Positions 7,751 to 15,454 of a stretch of 31,634 nt of DNA are shown here, in pieces. Each line of letters begins with the position of its first letter. Position 1 is the stretch's first letter. The stretch comes from Porticoccus sp964608185 (GTDB taxonomy: Bacteria; Pseudomonadota; Gammaproteobacteria; Pseudomonadales; Porticoccaceae), in NCBI GenBank assembly GCA_964608185.1, contig CAZSMR010000012.1, positions 1 through 31,634 on the forward strand. Reading direction: 5' to 3'. The notes below the pieces were generated by a model that searched no databases, was not told the DNA's origin, and worked only from the letters and a program-made list of their open reading frames with translations. Made by a program: the position numbers and the translations under genes.

Positions 7751-8376
7751 TGGTCTTCGTAATTGGATTAACAGGCGGTATTGGAAGCGGAAAAAGTACG
7801 GCTGGAGAGTATTTCAAGGAACTTGGCGTAGAGGTAATCGATGCGGATGTCATAGCTAAAAGTAAGTTAAATAAAGGATCGAGATTCTATTCGAAAATTG
7901 TCGAGTATTTTGGTAGAGGTAGTCTACTTAAAGATAGCTCTCTCAATAGATCATTTATACGCCAAGAAATATTTACCTCGCCAGAAAAGAAAGTATGGCT
8001 AGAAGAACTTCTTCACCCTCCAATCAAAGAGAGTATTATCAGGTCGTTAGAGCTATGTTTAAGTCAATATGCAATTCTCGAATCGCCACTTTTGCTAGAA
8101 ACAGATCAATACAAGCTTGCAGATAGAGTATTAGCTATAGATGTACCAGAAAAATTACAAATTCTTCGTGTCGTTAAGCGAGATGGAGTTAAAATAAATC
8201 AGGTTGAATCTATAATCAATGCTCAAATGGAACGACAAAAAAGACTGAAACTTGCTAATGATATTATTGATAACACTAATGGTATTGAGGATTTAAAAGA
8301 TAATCTGAAAAAGCTACATAATAATTATCTCGTTCTAGCAAATAAAAAATTCATTTCTGATCAGGACGGTATCTAA
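7750..8376 (+). CDS. coaE: Dephospho-CoA kinase CoaE
   Basis: Phosphorylates the 3'-hydroxyl of the ribose of dephospho-CoA, the last step of coenzyme A synthesis. The 208 residues match the family length. The P-loop GGIGSGKST is at 9-17, then VIDADVIAK (CoA-binding motif), the lid helices with LLHPPIKE, and ESPLLLETDQYKLADRVLAID. The C-terminal part includes INAQMERQKRLKLANDIIDN, with the conserved QxxRxxxADxVIxN pattern slightly altered. The open frame continues upstream to 7714, inside nadC, but ATG 7750 is chosen. It overlaps the nadC stop (TAATG), has GAGG 8 nt upstream, and puts the P-loop at the usual distance. In Pseudomonas, type IV pilus genes pilB-pilC-pilD separate nadC and coaE; here they are absent. 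Confidence 0.95.
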   Translation: MVFVIGLTGGIGSGKSTAGEYFKELGVEVIDADVIAKSKLNKGSRFYSKIVEYFGRGSLLKDSSLNRSFIRQEIFTSPEKKVWLEELLHPPIKESIIRSLELCLSQYAILESPLLLETDQYKLADRVLAIDVPEKLQILRVVKRDGVKINQVESIINAQMERQKRLKLANDIIDNTNGIEDLKDNLKKLHNNYLVLANKKFISDQDGI

Positions 8377-8416
8377 GTGGAAGAGAAATATTAAAAAATT
8401 AAACAGTGCTATAAGT

Positions 8417-8602
8417 GTGCCCACAGTCCTTTGCCCTACCTGTAAAGATAAGGTTGCCTGGAAAAAAGAATCCCCTGATAGGCCTTTTTGCTCTTTACGC
8501 TGCAAACAGATTGATCTTGGCGAGTGGGCCTCTGAAGGTTTTAGTATTCCAGGAAAATACGCAAAGGAAGATCTTAATGAAGCAGAAGAAGAGGGTTATT
8601 AG
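8417..8602 (+). CDS. yacG: Zinc-binding DNA gyrase inhibitor YacG
   Basis: Small zinc protein. The E. coli homologue binds GyrB and inhibits DNA gyrase. The 61 residues carry the four zinc ligands C6, C9 (CPTC), C25 and C29 (FCSLRC), followed by the diagnostic QIDLGEWA and an acidic C-terminal tail. The only plausible start in the frame is GTG 8417, without a strong ribosome site. The upstream in-frame codons contain no ATG, GTG or TTG before CPTC apart from TTA/ATT-type triplets. It lies 40 nt after coaE on the same strand, the conserved coaE-yacG pairing. It converges with mutT, 12 nt apart. Confidence 0.92.
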   Translation: MPTVLCPTCKDKVAWKKESPDRPFCSLRCKQIDLGEWASEGFSIPGKYAKEDLNEAEEEGY

Positions 8603-8614
8603 CCCCTGATAAAC

Positions 8615-9004
8615 TTATAATTTATTTATAGCATCCAAAATACGCTTATTTGCTGCAGGAAATTGATATGAGCTCAGCTCATCAATTGAAACCCAAGTAA
8701 CAGTCTGGCCTTCTTTTCCTATCGCTTCTCCAGAAAAACTATTAACCACCCATACGTCAAGCAACAGTAGCTGTTCAGGATATTCATATTCAAACCTAAA
8801 GAGTGGGGATGCGTCAATGATAGAAATATCTAGCTCTTCTCTAAGCTCTCTAGATAGAGCTTTATTGGGTGATTCTCCTGTCTCTACTTTACCTCCAGGA
8901 AATTCCCAAAAACCTCCTTGAAATAAATTTTCTTCTCTTTTAGCGATAAGGATCTGTCTCTCATTCTTCAAAATTATCGCTAAAACAATATGCGACTGGA
9001 TCAT
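8615..9004 (-). CDS. mutT: MutT-type Nudix hydrolase (8-oxo-dGTPase)
   Basis: Sanitises the nucleotide pool by hydrolysing 8-oxo-dGTP to the monophosphate, preventing A:T to C:G transversions. The 129 residues match E. coli MutT in length. The Nudix box runs from G38 (GGKVETGESP, then SRELREELDI): G38, E44, R52, E53, E56 and E57 are all present. The final Gly of the consensus is Asp59. FWEFPGGK and the C-terminal FPAANKRIL agree with MutT. The ATG at 9004 is chosen over a TTG one codon earlier, because it overlaps the argJ stop as TGATG (coupled translation). Same order as Pseudomonas (secA, argJ, mutT). The Pseudomonas protein is fused to or followed by a thiamine-phosphate-synthase-like part that is not seen here. 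Confidence 0.92.
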   Translation of the reverse strand: MIQSHIVLAIILKNERQILIAKREENLFQGGFWEFPGGKVETGESPNKALSRELREELDISIIDASPLFRFEYEYPEQLLLLDVWVVNSFSGEAIGKEGQTVTWVSIDELSSYQFPAANKRILDAINKL

Positions 9005-10221
9005 CAACTTCGATACTCTGAATTTATTTTTATGTAGTCATGAGATAGATCTGTAGTATAAACCGTTCCTGCCAAATCACCCCGATTGAGTATGACATTA
9101 ATTGATAAAAAATCTTTACTCATAACTGCTTGGCCAAGATTTTCCATATAGCTGCTAGCTCTTCCCCCCTGATCAGCAATCAACACGTCATCTAAGTAGA
9201 CTTCCACATCTTCAACCTTGAGATTTGGCAAACCTGACCGTCCTATTGCTGCAAGAATTCTTCCCCAGTTTGGATCAGAAGCATAAAGAGCAGTTTTTAC
9301 CAACGGTGATTCAGCTATAGAATACGCTACCTTTAAACATTCGGATTGAGTTCTACCAGAAGATACATTTACTGTGACAAACTTAGTCGCCCCCTCTCCA
9401 TCCTGAACAACCTGACATGCTAGGGATAAAAATAAGTCATTTAAGCAACTTAAAAATTTATTCTGATTTATATCGGATAGCTCGGATAACTTGACTCTAG
9501 AAGCTCCGGTTGCAACCAAAATTGCTGAATCGTTTGTGGACATATCACCATCAATAGTGATTCTATTGAATGATGTATCAACTGCGTTACTAACAATCTC
9601 CTTAATTAATTGCTTATCAATTATTATATCCGTAACAATATAAGCTAGCATCGTAGCCATATCTGGTCTGATCATCCCAGACCCTTTCGAAATACCAGTA
9701 ATGGTGATTTTTTTTCCACCAAATTCTAGTTGAACACTAGCGCCTTTTGGGCGGGTATCTGTTGTGAGGATAGACATAGCAGCGATATTCCAGCCGTCTT
9801 CAGATAGTGATGAGTATGCTGATGGTAAGGCTGCAATGATTTTCTTTATAGGTAAGTGCTCCCCGATAACACCAGTAGAAAAAGGCAAAACTGCCTCCTT
9901 ACTAACTCCAGCAATATGCCCAAGAGACTGGCAAATAGCTTCAGCATTTTTTTTACCTAATTCTCCAGTACCCGCATTAGCATTTCCAGTATTGGTAACC
10001 AAGTAACGGCTTTCTGTAGAATACATATACTTTTTTGTTAACTGAACTGGTGCTGCACAAAAAGAATTTTTTGTAAACGCTCCTCCAATAGTGCTTCCCT
10101 CTATCATTTCCATGATAATTAAATCTTTTTTTCTTAGACTTTTAATACCAGCACTTGACACCCCTAACTTGAACCCTGGTACAGGGTACATTTTTGGAAA
10201 AAAATCTTTACCTACCGCCAT
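9004..10221 (-). CDS. argJ: Glutamate N-acetyltransferase / ornithine acetyltransferase ArgJ
   Basis: Transfers acetyl from N-acetylornithine to glutamate (cyclic arginine pathway) and in bifunctional forms also uses acetyl-CoA. It is an N-terminal nucleophile enzyme that cleaves itself. The 405 residues carry the oxyanion-hole motif STGVIGE at 115-121 and the self-cleavage site KGSGMIRPDMATML. The nucleophile is T190, cutting after A189. DGDMSTNDS follows (about 223-231). The C-terminal SDPNWGRILAAIGRSG and YTTDLSHDYIKINSEYRS are typical. The ATG has GAGG 5 nt upstream. It lies 69 nt downstream of secA and overlaps mutT by one base. Whether it is mono- or bifunctional cannot be told from sequence alone. 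Confidence 0.96.
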   Translation of the reverse strand: MAVGKDFFPKMYPVPGFKLGVSSAGIKSLRKKDLIIMEMIEGSTIGGAFTKNSFCAAPVQLTKKYMYSTESRYLVTNTGNANAGTGELGKKNAEAICQSLGHIAGVSKEAVLPFSTGVIGEHLPIKKIIAALPSAYSSLSEDGWNIAAMSILTTDTRPKGASVQLEFGGKKITITGISKGSGMIRPDMATMLAYIVTDIIIDKQLIKEIVSNAVDTSFNRITIDGDMSTNDSAILVATGASRVKLSELSDINQNKFLSCLNDLFLSLACQVVQDGEGATKFVTVNVSSGRTQSECLKVAYSIAESPLVKTALYASDPNWGRILAAIGRSGLPNLKVEDVEVYLDDVLIADQGGRASSYMENLGQAVMSKDFLSINVILNRGDLAGTVYTTDLSHDYIKINSEYRS

Positions 10222-10290
10222 AAGCGCCTCGCTATAATTGTTCAGAGAATATTATTTAGCTGCTCACGTTCAAATAAAATATCTATTCTA

Positions 10291-12999
10291 TTAACTTAAT
10301 TTACCATGGCATTGCTTAAACTTCTTCCCGCTTCCACATGGGCAGGCTTCATTTCTTCCAACTTTCTGTGTTGATCTTACAAAGGGCTTTGTGGATGGGG
10401 GTATTTTAATAGTCTCACCTGTAGATGTAGGTCCACCAATTGCTGAGACAGAATCATGCTGCATTTTTAATTTTTGTTGCTGTTGAGTTTCTCTTTTGAT
10501 GCGCTCTAATTTTTCAATTTCATCTCGACTTCTAACCTCAGCTTTGCTTAAGAAGCGAATAGTCTCTGATTTTATATTTTCTAGCATCTGTTGAAATAAC
10601 TCAAAAGATTCGCGTTTGTATTCCTGTCTAGGATTTTTTTGCGCGTAAGCTCGCAGATTTATTCCTTGACGCAAATAATCCATATGTGAAAGATGCTCTT
10701 TCCATAAAGTATCTAAAACTTGTAGCATTAACTGTCTTTCAATCATGCGAATATCTTCACCGATCGAAAATACTTTTTGTTGATATACATCTTTAGATTC
10801 TTTTTGAATTTTTAATCGAATTGACTCCTCATTAAGAATATCATTGCTATTGAACCAATCCTGAATTTTTATTTCGAGATTAAATTCTTTTAAAAATTGA
10901 TCCTCTAGTCCTGCAATATCCCATTGTTCCATCAAGCTTTGGGGAGGAAGATAATAGCTTATTGTTGTGTCAACGACGTCTTCTCGAATTGTTTCAATAA
11001 TATCACTGATGTCTTCTTCTTCTAAAAGCTCATTTCTTTGTTGGTAAATTACCTGTCTCTGATCGTTAGCAACATCATCATACTCGAGTAAATTTTTACG
11101 CATATCATAATTTCTACCTTCGACTTTCTTCTGAGCTTTTTCTATTGCACCTGTTACCATTCGATGTTCGATAGACTCGCCTTTTTCCATACCTAATGAG
11201 CGCATCATATTTTTGACACTATCTGAGGCAAATAATCTCATTAATGGATCTTCCATTGAAAGATAAAAGCGAGACAGGCCAGGGTCTCCTTGTCTGCCAG
11301 CTCTTCCTCGTAACTGATTATCAATACGCCTGGATTCATGTCGATCTGTACAAAGTATATGAAGACCGCCTGCTTCAATAACCTTGTCATGACGTATCTG
11401 CCATTCATCTTTTACAAGCTGTATTTTATCTTTGTTAGGTTTCTTTAGTTCTGAAATAGTCACTTCCCAGTTACCGCCAAGAACAATATCAGTCCCACGG
11501 CCGGCCATATTAGTCGCAATAGTTACTGTCCCCGGTTGTCCAGCTTGGGCAATAATTTGCGCTTCTTTTTCATGATATTTAGCATTTAATACCTGATGGG
11601 GAATATTTGCTTTTTTTAGCCTTGATGACATTTCTTCTGAACTTTCAATAGTTGCTGTCCCAACTAAAACTGGTGCATTTTTTTCAATACATGATTTTAT
11701 ATCTACAACCACTGCATCATATTTTTCATCAGTAGTGAGGTAAATTAAATCATTAAGATCTACTCTAGCTACTGGTAAATTTGTAGGTATCACGACTACG
11801 GGCAACCCGTATATTTGATGAAACTCATATGCTTCTGTGTCAGCAGTTCCAGTCATACCAGATAATTTCTCGTACAAGCGAAAGTAGTTTTGGAAAGTTG
11901 TCGATGCCATAGTCTGACTTTCATTTTTTATAGCAACATCTTCTTTTGCTTCTATAGCTTGATGTAGCCCCTCTGACAACCTGCGTCCAAGCATCGTTCT
12001 TCCAGTATGTTCATCTATTAATACAACTTGTCCGTCTTGTATAATGTATTCGATATCTTTACTAAAAAGATGGTGTGCCTTAAGTGCTGACTGTATATGG
12101 TGCAATAGAGATAAATTAACTGCATTATATAAACTATCATTTTTTTGAAGTAAGTCTTCACTTTCTAATAAAGACTCTATTTTACAGTGCCCATCTTCTG
12201 TAAGTTCTACTTGTCGTAATTTCTCGTCAATAGTGAAATCACCTGCATTTTCTTCAGATGATGAATTTAAATTCAAAATTAGTTTATTTATTTTTTGATA
12301 TAAAGAAGAGCTATCTTCAGCAGCCCCAGAGATTATCAAAGGCGTTCTAGCCTCATCAATAAGAATTGAATCGACCTCATCAATAACAGCGAAATTTAAA
12401 CCACGTTGTAATTTATCCTCGAGTCGCAGGATCATATTGTCCCGAAGATAGTCAAAACCAAATTCATTATTAGTTCCAAATGTAATATCTGCTTTATAAG
12501 CTATTAATTTTCTTTCTGGAGATAGTCCTGACAAAATCACCCCAACTTTCATGCCCAGATATTCATATATAGGCGCCATCCATTCCGCATCTCGTCCAGC
12601 CAAATAGTCGTTTACTGTAACTATATGGACGCCATCTCCTGTAAGACTATTCAGGTATGCAGGTAAGGTAGCCATAAGTGTTTTGCCTTCACCTGTTCTC
12701 ATTTCTGAAATGCGGCCCTCATGTAGTACAATTCCTCCGATCATTTGAACATCAAAGTGTCGTAATCCTAATGTTCGTTTGGCTGACTCTCTTACAACAG
12801 CAAAAGCCTCTGGTAGTATACTATCTAGTGATTCTCCGTCCTTAAGTTGAATTTTAAAATCTTCTGTTTTCTGCTTTAGAGCTTCATCTGTTAGAGTAGA
12901 GAGTTGTTCTTCAAAACCATTTATATGATCTACGATTTTTCGTATTCTTTTTATTTCTCTTTCATTTTTACTACCAAAAAGTTTTGCAAAAAATTTCAT
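10291..12999 (-). CDS. secA: Preprotein translocase ATPase SecA
   Basis: Motor ATPase that pushes unfolded precursors through SecYEG. The 902 residues are close to E. coli's 901. The N-terminus MKFFAKLFGSKNEREIKR is canonical. The Q-motif region is FDVQMIGG (82-89) and Walker A is MRTGEGKT (100-107). DEVDSILIDEARTPLIISG carries Walker B, and the preprotein cross-linking domain follows. NBD2 shows ATNMAGRGTDIVLGG and GRAGRQGDPG; the scaffold and two-helix finger come after. The C-terminal zinc-binding SEC-C motif CPCGSGKKFKQCHG is intact, which suggests SecB and lipid contacts. ATG with GGA 8-10 nt upstream. No SecM-like secretion monitor with a signal peptide lies upstream. The 186-nt lpxC-secA gap holds a short ORF and an inverted repeat instead. 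Confidence 0.98.
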   Translation of the reverse strand: MKFFAKLFGSKNEREIKRIRKIVDHINGFEEQLSTLTDEALKQKTEDFKIQLKDGESLDSILPEAFAVVRESAKRTLGLRHFDVQMIGGIVLHEGRISEMRTGEGKTLMATLPAYLNSLTGDGVHIVTVNDYLAGRDAEWMAPIYEYLGMKVGVILSGLSPERKLIAYKADITFGTNNEFGFDYLRDNMILRLEDKLQRGLNFAVIDEVDSILIDEARTPLIISGAAEDSSSLYQKINKLILNLNSSSEENAGDFTIDEKLRQVELTEDGHCKIESLLESEDLLQKNDSLYNAVNLSLLHHIQSALKAHHLFSKDIEYIIQDGQVVLIDEHTGRTMLGRRLSEGLHQAIEAKEDVAIKNESQTMASTTFQNYFRLYEKLSGMTGTADTEAYEFHQIYGLPVVVIPTNLPVARVDLNDLIYLTTDEKYDAVVVDIKSCIEKNAPVLVGTATIESSEEMSSRLKKANIPHQVLNAKYHEKEAQIIAQAGQPGTVTIATNMAGRGTDIVLGGNWEVTISELKKPNKDKIQLVKDEWQIRHDKVIEAGGLHILCTDRHESRRIDNQLRGRAGRQGDPGLSRFYLSMEDPLMRLFASDSVKNMMRSLGMEKGESIEHRMVTGAIEKAQKKVEGRNYDMRKNLLEYDDVANDQRQVIYQQRNELLEEEDISDIIETIREDVVDTTISYYLPPQSLMEQWDIAGLEDQFLKEFNLEIKIQDWFNSNDILNEESIRLKIQKESKDVYQQKVFSIGEDIRMIERQLMLQVLDTLWKEHLSHMDYLRQGINLRAYAQKNPRQEYKRESFELFQQMLENIKSETIRFLSKAEVRSRDEIEKLERIKRETQQQQKLKMQHDSVSAIGGPTSTGETIKIPPSTKPFVRSTQKVGRNEACPCGSGKKFKQCHGKLS

Positions 13000-13121
13000 T
13001 ATTGTTCCAGAGTGAAGCTGTTCAGATAATTAACTCATCGAAGAGCATGAGATAAATACATTGCTAAATATGTTATTATTAAATAGGTAAAAAGCTATCA
13101 CCAAGATGGTTGGATGAGCCA

Positions 13122-13174
13122 ATTTAGGTTTATTATGGTTTCTTGTTGCATCTGTACATTCAACATACCTAAAT
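13122..13174 (-). repeat. inverted repeat in the lpxC-secA spacer
   Basis: Perfect 8-bp inverted repeat ATTTAGGT (13122-13129) / ACCTAAAT (13167-13174), with a second 5-bp pair inside, TGTTG (13145-13149) / CAACA (13161-13165). Together they could form a bulged stem-loop in the secA leader RNA. No U-run follows, so it is not a simple terminator. The role is unknown, and chance occurrence in AT-rich DNA is possible. Confidence 0.35.
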
Positions 13175-13185
13175 ATTTAAAGTCT

Positions 13186-14100
13186 TTACGCCGTCAGTAG
13201 CGGCTTCATATAAGAAATTGGGGGCTCTTCACCATCATTCTCAAAAGTGACCAACTCCCATGCATCCTTATCTGCTATGAGTTTTCTAAGCAAGGCATTA
13301 TTTAAACCATGACCAGATTTATGCCCAATATATTCACCTATTAAGCTATTCCCTAGTAAATATAAATCGCCAATAGCATCCAAAATTTTATGCTTTACAA
13401 ATTCATCCTCATAACGAAGTCCATCTTCATTTAAGACCTGAAACTCGTCCACAACAATAGCATTGTCCATGCTTCCTCCCCGAACTAAACCCCGAGATCT
13501 TAGGTATTCTATCTCATGCATAAATCCAAAAGTTCGCGCACGGCTAACTTCTTTCACAAAAGAAGTTGTAGAAAAATCAACTGATGCCTGCAAGGTTCTA
13601 TTATTAAAAGCTGGGTGATCAAAGTCTATGGAGAAGCTCACCTTGAAACCACTAAAAGGTTTAAACGCTGCACTTTTATCCCCATCTTCAACCTTAATCG
13701 GTCGCTTAATTCGTATAAATTTCTTTGGTTTATTTTGTTCTTTTATGCCTGCCGATTGAAGTAAAAAAACAAAAGGACTGGCACTACCATCCATTATAGG
13801 AACTTCTGGAGCTGTTATATCAATGATTGCATTATCTATTCCTAATCCAGCCATAGCTGATAATAAATGCTCTACCGTTGAGACGCGAACCTCACCTTTA
13901 GTCAAGGTCGTAGATAGCATTGTATCGCCAACATTTTCTGCTGTGGCATTTATCTCTACCGTTGGAGTTAAGTCAGTGCGTCGAAAAATAATACCAGTAT
14001 CTACTGGTGCTGGGTGAAGCGTAAGGAAGACTTTTTCTCCTGTATGGAGACCAATTCCAGTAGCCCGTATCATATTATTTAATGTGCGCTGTCTCATCAT
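13186..14100 (-). CDS. lpxC: UDP-3-O-acyl-N-acetylglucosamine deacetylase LpxC
   Basis: Zinc deacetylase that carries out the committed step of lipid A synthesis, in the cytoplasm. The 304 residues (E. coli has 305) are collinear with E. coli. The zinc ligands are H78 (STVEHL), H237 and D241 (HKILDAIGD), and the catalytic base is H264 (HKSGHGLNN). Each is one less than in E. coli because of a one-residue deletion before H78. IMDGSASPFV and SRARTFGFM are also conserved. The start is one of two adjacent ATGs (14100 or 14097) with only a weak ribosome site. It lies 144 nt after ftsZ. A candidate extended -10 promoter sits at 14127-14157, so it may be transcribed separately from the dcw operon as well as by read-through. 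The presence of lpxC implies a lipid A-bearing outer membrane. Confidence 0.97.
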   Translation of the reverse strand: MMRQRTLNNMIRATGIGLHTGEKVFLTLHPAPVDTGIIFRRTDLTPTVEINATAENVGDTMLSTTLTKGEVRVSTVEHLLSAMAGLGIDNAIIDITAPEVPIMDGSASPFVFLLQSAGIKEQNKPKKFIRIKRPIKVEDGDKSAAFKPFSGFKVSFSIDFDHPAFNNRTLQASVDFSTTSFVKEVSRARTFGFMHEIEYLRSRGLVRGGSMDNAIVVDEFQVLNEDGLRYEDEFVKHKILDAIGDLYLLGNSLIGEYIGHKSGHGLNNALLRKLIADKDAWELVTFENDGEEPPISYMKPLLTA

Positions 14101-14126
14101 CTTTTTCTATTTTCCAGAATACTATC

Positions 14127-14157
14127 TTTATAACATGCCGATTCATTCTCTGTTCAA
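14127..14157 (-). promoter_or_regulatory. candidate lpxC promoter (extended -10)
   Basis: On the minus strand TGTTATAAA (14135-14127) gives an extended -10 (TGn plus TATAAA). TTGAAC (14157-14152) serves as a -35 at a long spacing of 19 nt from TATAAA (18 from TTATAA). The predicted start would be about 20 nt before the lpxC ATG. The -35 spacing is poor, so the call rests mainly on the extended -10 and its position. Confidence 0.4.
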
Positions 14158-14176
14158 AAAAATTATCATCAAGTTC

Positions 14177-14192
14177 TTCGCTATTTCGCTAT
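14177..14192. repeat. tandem 8-bp repeat upstream of lpxC promoter
   Basis: Two perfect adjacent copies of TTCGCTAT (14177-14184 and 14185-14192; ATAGCGAA on the coding strand). They lie about 20 bp upstream of the candidate lpxC -35 and inside the ftsZ-lpxC spacer. This is a possible protein-binding site; no known operator was recognised. Confidence 0.35.
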
Positions 14193-14244
14193 AAGGAACC
14201 CCTAAATGATTCTGACTCAATATTGCTTTAGATAATACACTACC

Positions 14245-15414
14245 TTAATCTGCCTGACAGCGTAAAAATGCCGGAATGTCGAGGTAATCATCTGCATCAA
14301 TACCAATATTTTCACCTTCATTACCTTCGGGCACATTATTCCCCTTGCGAAGTATAGTTGGCTTATCAAATCCAGCGTATGCCCCAGCACTAACTATTTC
14401 TCCTTGTGTTGGCACTGATAATGGTTTCTTTACCTCTATAGGCACAAACATTGGGGTTTTTTCTGAGCTTAAACCTGTAGCAACAATTGTCACCCTAAGT
14501 ACATCATCTAGAGAAGGATCAATGACTGTTCCCACAACTACAGTGGCATCATCAGAGCCAATATTATTTGCTGCTTCCAGAATATCGTTAAACTCTCCCA
14601 TAGAAAGATTTTCTCCAGCTGTTATATTAACTAGTATCCCTTTGGCACCCTGTAAATTAATATCTTCCAGTAATGGGCTTCGTATAGCTTTTTCCGCTGC
14701 TTCAATCGCTCTATCTTCGCCTGTTGCTTCGCCTGTACCCATCATAGCCTGCCCCATCTCAGACATAACTGTCCGAACATCTGCAAAATCCATATTAATC
14801 AGACCAGGTCTTATCATTAGATCAGCGATTCCCTTCACAGCTCCAAGTAAAACATCATTTGCTGCACTAAATGCAGCAAGTAAGTCTGTAGATCTGCCTA
14901 ATACCTCAAGAAGTTTTTCATTTGGTACTGTTATAAGAGAATCAACTTTTTCTTTTAGTTCCTTTAGTCCCTCTTCCGCTATAGACATTCTCTTTTTTCC
15001 CTCCCAAACAAAAGGACGAGTAACGACTGCAACAGTTAGAATTCCTAAATCTTTAGCTATATCTGCAACTATAGGTGCAGCTCCAGTTCCAGTGCCTCCA
15101 CCCATACCCGCAGTAATAAAAACCATATCTGCACCCTGTAAAGCATCAACAATTCGCTCACGATCTTCTATTGCAGCCTGGCGTCCCACATCCGGATTGG
15201 CGCCTGCTCCTAATCCCTTTGTAAGCCCGCTGCCTATCTGTAAAATAGTAGCATCGATATCCTTAAGTGCTTGTGCATCGGTATTTGCACATATAAATTC
15301 AACACCAGAAACACCGCTGTTAATCATATGCTTAAGCGCATTACCTCCGCCACCGCCAACACCTACTACTCTAATTTCTGCACTATCTGTTTTATTCTCT
15401 ACTATCTGAAACAT
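14245..15414 (-). CDS. ftsZ: Cell division protein FtsZ
   Basis: Tubulin-like GTPase that forms the Z-ring and recruits the divisome. Of 389 residues, the GTP-binding domain has VVGVGGGGGNA (16-26), NTDAQAL, and the tubulin signature GGGTGTG at 105-111. RPFVWEGKKRM and the T7 synergy loop NMDFADVRTVM follow. A short linker of about 50 residues leads to the C-terminal conserved peptide DYLDIPAFLRCQAD, which binds FtsA and ZipA. The expected Lys or Arg in FLR(K/R)QAD is Cys here (TGT, 14257-14259). The ATG has GAGAGG about 8 nt upstream. It is the last gene of the ftsQ-ftsA-ftsZ series, 40 nt after ftsA. No strong terminator follows, so read-through into lpxC is likely. Confidence 0.98.
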   Translation of the reverse strand: MFQIVENKTDSAEIRVVGVGGGGGNALKHMINSGVSGVEFICANTDAQALKDIDATILQIGSGLTKGLGAGANPDVGRQAAIEDRERIVDALQGADMVFITAGMGGGTGTGAAPIVADIAKDLGILTVAVVTRPFVWEGKKRMSIAEEGLKELKEKVDSLITVPNEKLLEVLGRSTDLLAAFSAANDVLLGAVKGIADLMIRPGLINMDFADVRTVMSEMGQAMMGTGEATGEDRAIEAAEKAIRSPLLEDINLQGAKGILVNITAGENLSMGEFNDILEAANNIGSDDATVVVGTVIDPSLDDVLRVTIVATGLSSEKTPMFVPIEVKKPLSVPTQGEIVSAGAYAGFDKPTILRKGNNVPEGNEGENIGIDADDYLDIPAFLRCQAD

Positions 15415-15454
15415 AACGATTACCTCTCATTTAGTCTTATAATTTTTAAATTGC

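Noticed and set aside
8415..8609. 64-codon frame overlapping yacG in another phase
   Set aside because: The yacG frame has all four zinc ligands and the family motif; this one has none.
14345..15409. 354-codon open frame on the plus strand, antisense to almost all of ftsZ
   Set aside because: The translation is low-complexity (Ser, Ile, Pro, Ala rich), resembles no family, and mirrors the codon pattern of ftsZ, which is unmistakable on the other strand.
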